A DNA stretch of 5,482 nt from an uncultured Collinsella sp. (GTDB lineage: Bacteria > Actinomycetota > Coriobacteriia > Coriobacteriales > Coriobacteriaceae): assembly GCA_958418185.1 (NCBI GenBank), contig CATZEP010000100.1, forward strand, positions 1-5,482, given 5' to 3'. The notes under the pieces were generated by a model, which was not told where the DNA came from, made no database searches, and saw only the letters and a list, made by a program, of their open reading frames with translations. How positions within the stretch are numbered: the stretch's first letter is position 1; every line of letters starts with the position of its first letter. The position numbers and the translations under genes were made by a program. Below, in pieces: positions 3,346-5,482 of this stretch.

Positions 3346-5482
3346 CCTCCGCTGACCTCCTTAAAGATATGTCGATAACGCATGGCGACCGCGTCGCGCA
3401 AGGGGCGCGTCGCCACAGAGTCAAGGTTGCAAGCATACCGCAAGAGCTCGACCGCGTCCAAATGGGCCCATTCGATAAGATCCTCGTCGGCGTCCAGGTC
3501 CACAAAGCGCAGGGTCACGCCGCCGTGCTGGCGGTAGCCCAGGATCTCGCCCTCGTGGCGCAGGCGCAGGTCCATCTGGGCGAGCGCAAAGCCGTCAGAG
3601 GTCTTTTCGAGCGACTGGAGACGGTCTTGTGCCGCCGACGCGCCACCGTTGCCCTTGGAGTGCGTCATGACCAGGCAAGTACCCGACACGCTGCCGCGGC
3701 CCACGCGACCGCGCAGCTGGTGCAGGGCCGCCAAGCCAAAGCGCTCACCGTTCTCGATGACCATGACGGTGGCGTTGGGCACGTCGACGCCTACCTCGAC
3801 CACCGTGGTCGAGACGAGCACGTCGATCTCGCCGTGCTTGAAGGCATCGATCACGCGGTCCTTCTCCCCCGCCGGCATGCGGCCGTGAAGGCGCTCAATG
3901 GTAAGTCCCGGCAGGGCCAGACGCAGTCGTTCGAGCTCGGTTGCCGTATCGTGCAGCGGTACAGGCACGGTCACGCGGCCCTCGTCGTCGCGGGCGATAC
4001 CGGGTACGTCTTCCAGCTCATCGGTCGAGGCACCAGGCTCCACAAGCGGGCAGATCACGTAAGCCTGCTGGCCCCTTTCGTGGGCCTCGCGAACTGCGCC
4101 GTAGGCAAGGTCGCGGCTCGACTCGGTAAGCACGCGCGTCGTAACGCCCGCCCCCGGAACAGGCCGATGGCGGATGATGCTCGTGTCCAGGTCGCCGTAG
4201 ACCGAGAGCGCCAACGTGCGCGGGATCGGCGTGGCCGTCATAACGAGCAGGTCGGCACCCGGCCCCTTGGCACGCAGGGCATTGCGCTGGCCCACACCGA
4301 AGCGGTGCTGCTCGTCGATGACGACAAGCGACAGATGCTTAAACGCCACGTCATCCGAAAGGACCGCGTGGGTTCCAAAGAGGACGTCGAGCTCGCCCGA
4401 TTCCAGCTGCGCATGGATCTGCTCGCGCTCGGCCGCCGGCGTGGCGCCCGTCAGGAGCGCCCAGGACATGCCAGCCTGCGAGAGCAAGGGGCCGGTCTTA
4501 TCGGCATATTGGCGCGCCAGCACGCCCGTAGGCGCCATAACGCAGGACTGGGTGCCCGAATCGGCCGCGACGGCCAGCGCGCAGGCGGCGACGGCCGTCT
4601 TGCCGGTACCGACGTCGCCCAGTAGCAGGCGGTTCATCACGCGCCCGCCATCGCACATATCGTGCAGGATGTCTTGGAACGCGGCCTCCTGCTCGTCGCT
4701 CAGCGAAAACGGCAGGGCTTCCCTGAGTGCCGCCAGGTGCTCGCCCGCGACATGGGCGTAGGGAGCGACTTCGACCAAGCCGCCGTCGTTGCGCAGGCGC
4801 AGCGCGAGCTGCAAGCAAAGACACTCCTCGTAGGCAAGACGCCGCCGCGCGATGTCGCGCTCGGCCATGCTCGATGGAAAGTGAATTGAGCGCAGCGCGC
4901 GGGCATTGCTCATCAGGCGGCGCTTGGCGCGCACGCGTGCGGGAATCGGGTCGAAGGGATTGCCGACGACCTCGAGCGCGCCGCTAACGATGCGGCGCAT
5001 CCACGCCTGGCTCACGCCATCGCTCACGTAATGGACCGGTAGGATGGTGCCCGCGGCACGCCCGTCCTCGAGCTTTTCGAAATGCGGCGAGGCCATCTGC
5101 TTAAAGCCGTAGGCAAACTCGACCTTACCCATCACGGCCAGGCGGTCGCCCTGCTTAAACTGCTGGGCAATCCAGGGCTGACGGAAAAAGGCGACTTGCA
5201 GCACGCCCGTCTCGTCCACCAGCGAGACCTCGGTCACCTGCATACGCGGGCGGGGCTGCTTTTGGACGACACGATCGACCGTGGCGACAATCGTGCACAC
5301 GGTCCCGATGGGCGCCATCTCGATGGACCAGGAGCGCGTGAAGTCGAGATATCGGTGAGGGATATGGAGAAGGAGGTCCCCCACCGTCCGAATTCCCAGA
5401 CGGCGAAGGGCCTCCTCACGTTTACCCGAAACATATTTGAGTCGCGCGATATCCTCGTCGAGCGCATTGCTCTGGGCAAAGC
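3342..5482 (-). CDS. recG: ATP-dependent DNA helicase RecG (5' end beyond window)
   Basis: RecG is a superfamily 2 translocase that remodels stalled forks, D-loops and Holliday junctions. Visible are 712 residues to the stop; the frame stays open to the right edge. Numbering visible residues, an N-terminal helical motif (about 12-48, LKYVSGKREEALRRLGIRTV...HIPHRYLDF) leads into the OB-fold wedge (about 56-142). Then come Walker A GDVGTGKT (288-295), DEQH box (389-392), TATPIPRT (415-422), HGRM (532-535), motif V STTVVEVGVDVPNAT (557-571), motif VI QLRGRVGRG (588-596) and the C-terminal TRG region (about 630-665). Since RecG usually starts only a few to some tens of residues before the first motif, little is missing; the true start is off the window. 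A linker of about 30 residues between the CPLVEP and HGRM strands is longer than in E. coli-type RecG and is a form I associate with actinobacteria. The stop overlaps rsmD by 4 nt. Confidence 0.97.
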   Translation of the reverse strand, partial: FAQSNALDEDIARLKYVSGKREEALRRLGIRTVGDLLLHIPHRYLDFTRSWSIEMAPIGTVCTIVATVDRVVQKQPRPRMQVTEVSLVDETGVLQVAFFRQPWIAQQFKQGDRLAVMGKVEFAYGFKQMASPHFEKLEDGRAAGTILPVHYVSDGVSQAWMRRIVSGALEVVGNPFDPIPARVRAKRRLMSNARALRSIHFPSSMAERDIARRRLAYEECLCLQLALRLRNDGGLVEVAPYAHVAGEHLAALREALPFSLSDEQEAAFQDILHDMCDGGRVMNRLLLGDVGTGKTAVAACALAVAADSGTQSCVMAPTGVLARQYADKTGPLLSQAGMSWALLTGATPAAEREQIHAQLESGELDVLFGTHAVLSDDVAFKHLSLVVIDEQHRFGVGQRNALRAKGPGADLLVMTATPIPRTLALSVYGDLDTSIIRHRPVPGAGVTTRVLTESSRDLAYGAVREAHERGQQAYVICPLVEPGASTDELEDVPGIARDDEGRVTVPVPLHDTATELERLRLALPGLTIERLHGRMPAGEKDRVIDAFKHGEIDVLVSTTVVEVGVDVPNATVMVIENGERFGLAALHQLRGRVGRGSVSGTCLVMTHSKGNGGASAAQDRLQSLEKTSDGFALAQMDLRLRHEGEILGYRQHGGVTLRFVDLDADEDLIEWAHLDAVELLRYACNLDSVATRPLRDAVAMRYRHIFKEVSGG
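3355..3362 (-). promoter_or_regulatory. rsmD ribosome binding site encoded in the recG C-terminus
   Basis: AAGGAGGT, a perfect anti-16S match, lies 9 nt before the rsmD ATG and encodes Lys-Glu-Val in the last codons of recG. A second GGAGG abuts the ATG and is too close to act as the main site. Confidence 0.75.

Noticed and set aside
2374..3378. 334-codon open frame on the plus strand
   Set aside because: It is antisense to rsmD and coaD, both with complete family motifs; its composition is that of a shadow frame.
3369..4625. 418-codon open frame on the plus strand
   Set aside because: It lies fully antisense to intact recG, is rich in Arg/His/Ala/Val as expected for an antisense frame of GC-rich DNA, and shows no domain or plausible ribosome site.
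1..5482. Mobile element, CRISPR array, defence or other novel multigene system
   Set aside because: All DNA is accounted for by seven conserved housekeeping-type genes and short gaps; no direct repeats, terminal repeats, integrase or transposase motifs were seen.

Overview
The window is a compact stretch of housekeeping chromosome in which every gene lies on the minus strand. In transcription order (right to left) it reads recG (5' end off the right edge) - rsmD - coaD - a 165-residue coiled-coil protein - a DUF177/YceD protein - rpmF - plsX (3' end off the left edge). GC-rich codon use, Shine-Dalgarno-led starts, an actinobacterial-looking RecG and this gene order suggest a high-GC actinobacterium. 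My best guess is the Coriobacteriia (Collinsella-like); this rests on gene order and protein style, not on a search. Bacillota share the backbone (B. subtilis ylbH-coaD-...-ylbN-rpmF), so a clostridial relative is the main alternative.

The genes fall into two translationally linked blocks. The first is recG-rsmD-coaD, joined by overlaps of 4 nt (ATGA) and 8 nt. It covers replication-fork rescue, 16S rRNA m2G966 methylation and the penultimate step of coenzyme A synthesis. A 68-nt AT-rich gap with nested inverted repeats and a weak extended -10 follows. The second block is coiled-coil protein - DUF177 - rpmF - plsX. Its first two genes are fused by TAATG, and short structured gaps precede rpmF (64 nt) and plsX (88 nt). 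It joins large-subunit ribosome assembly (DUF177, L32) to phospholipid synthesis (PlsX), with a possible cell-envelope protein at its head.

The most interesting non-coding signal is the 88-nt rpmF-plsX gap. It holds a strong intrinsic terminator ending only 18 nt before the plsX start codon, preceded by a 6-2-6 palindrome and a hairpin over the rpmF stop. plsX must therefore be expressed by read-through or from a promoter upstream of the terminator, which looks like an attenuation arrangement.

I see no mobile element, CRISPR array, tRNA, rRNA, defence system or novel multigene system. No stretch over 100 nt lacks a gene. The long plus-strand open frames are antisense shadows of these genes.
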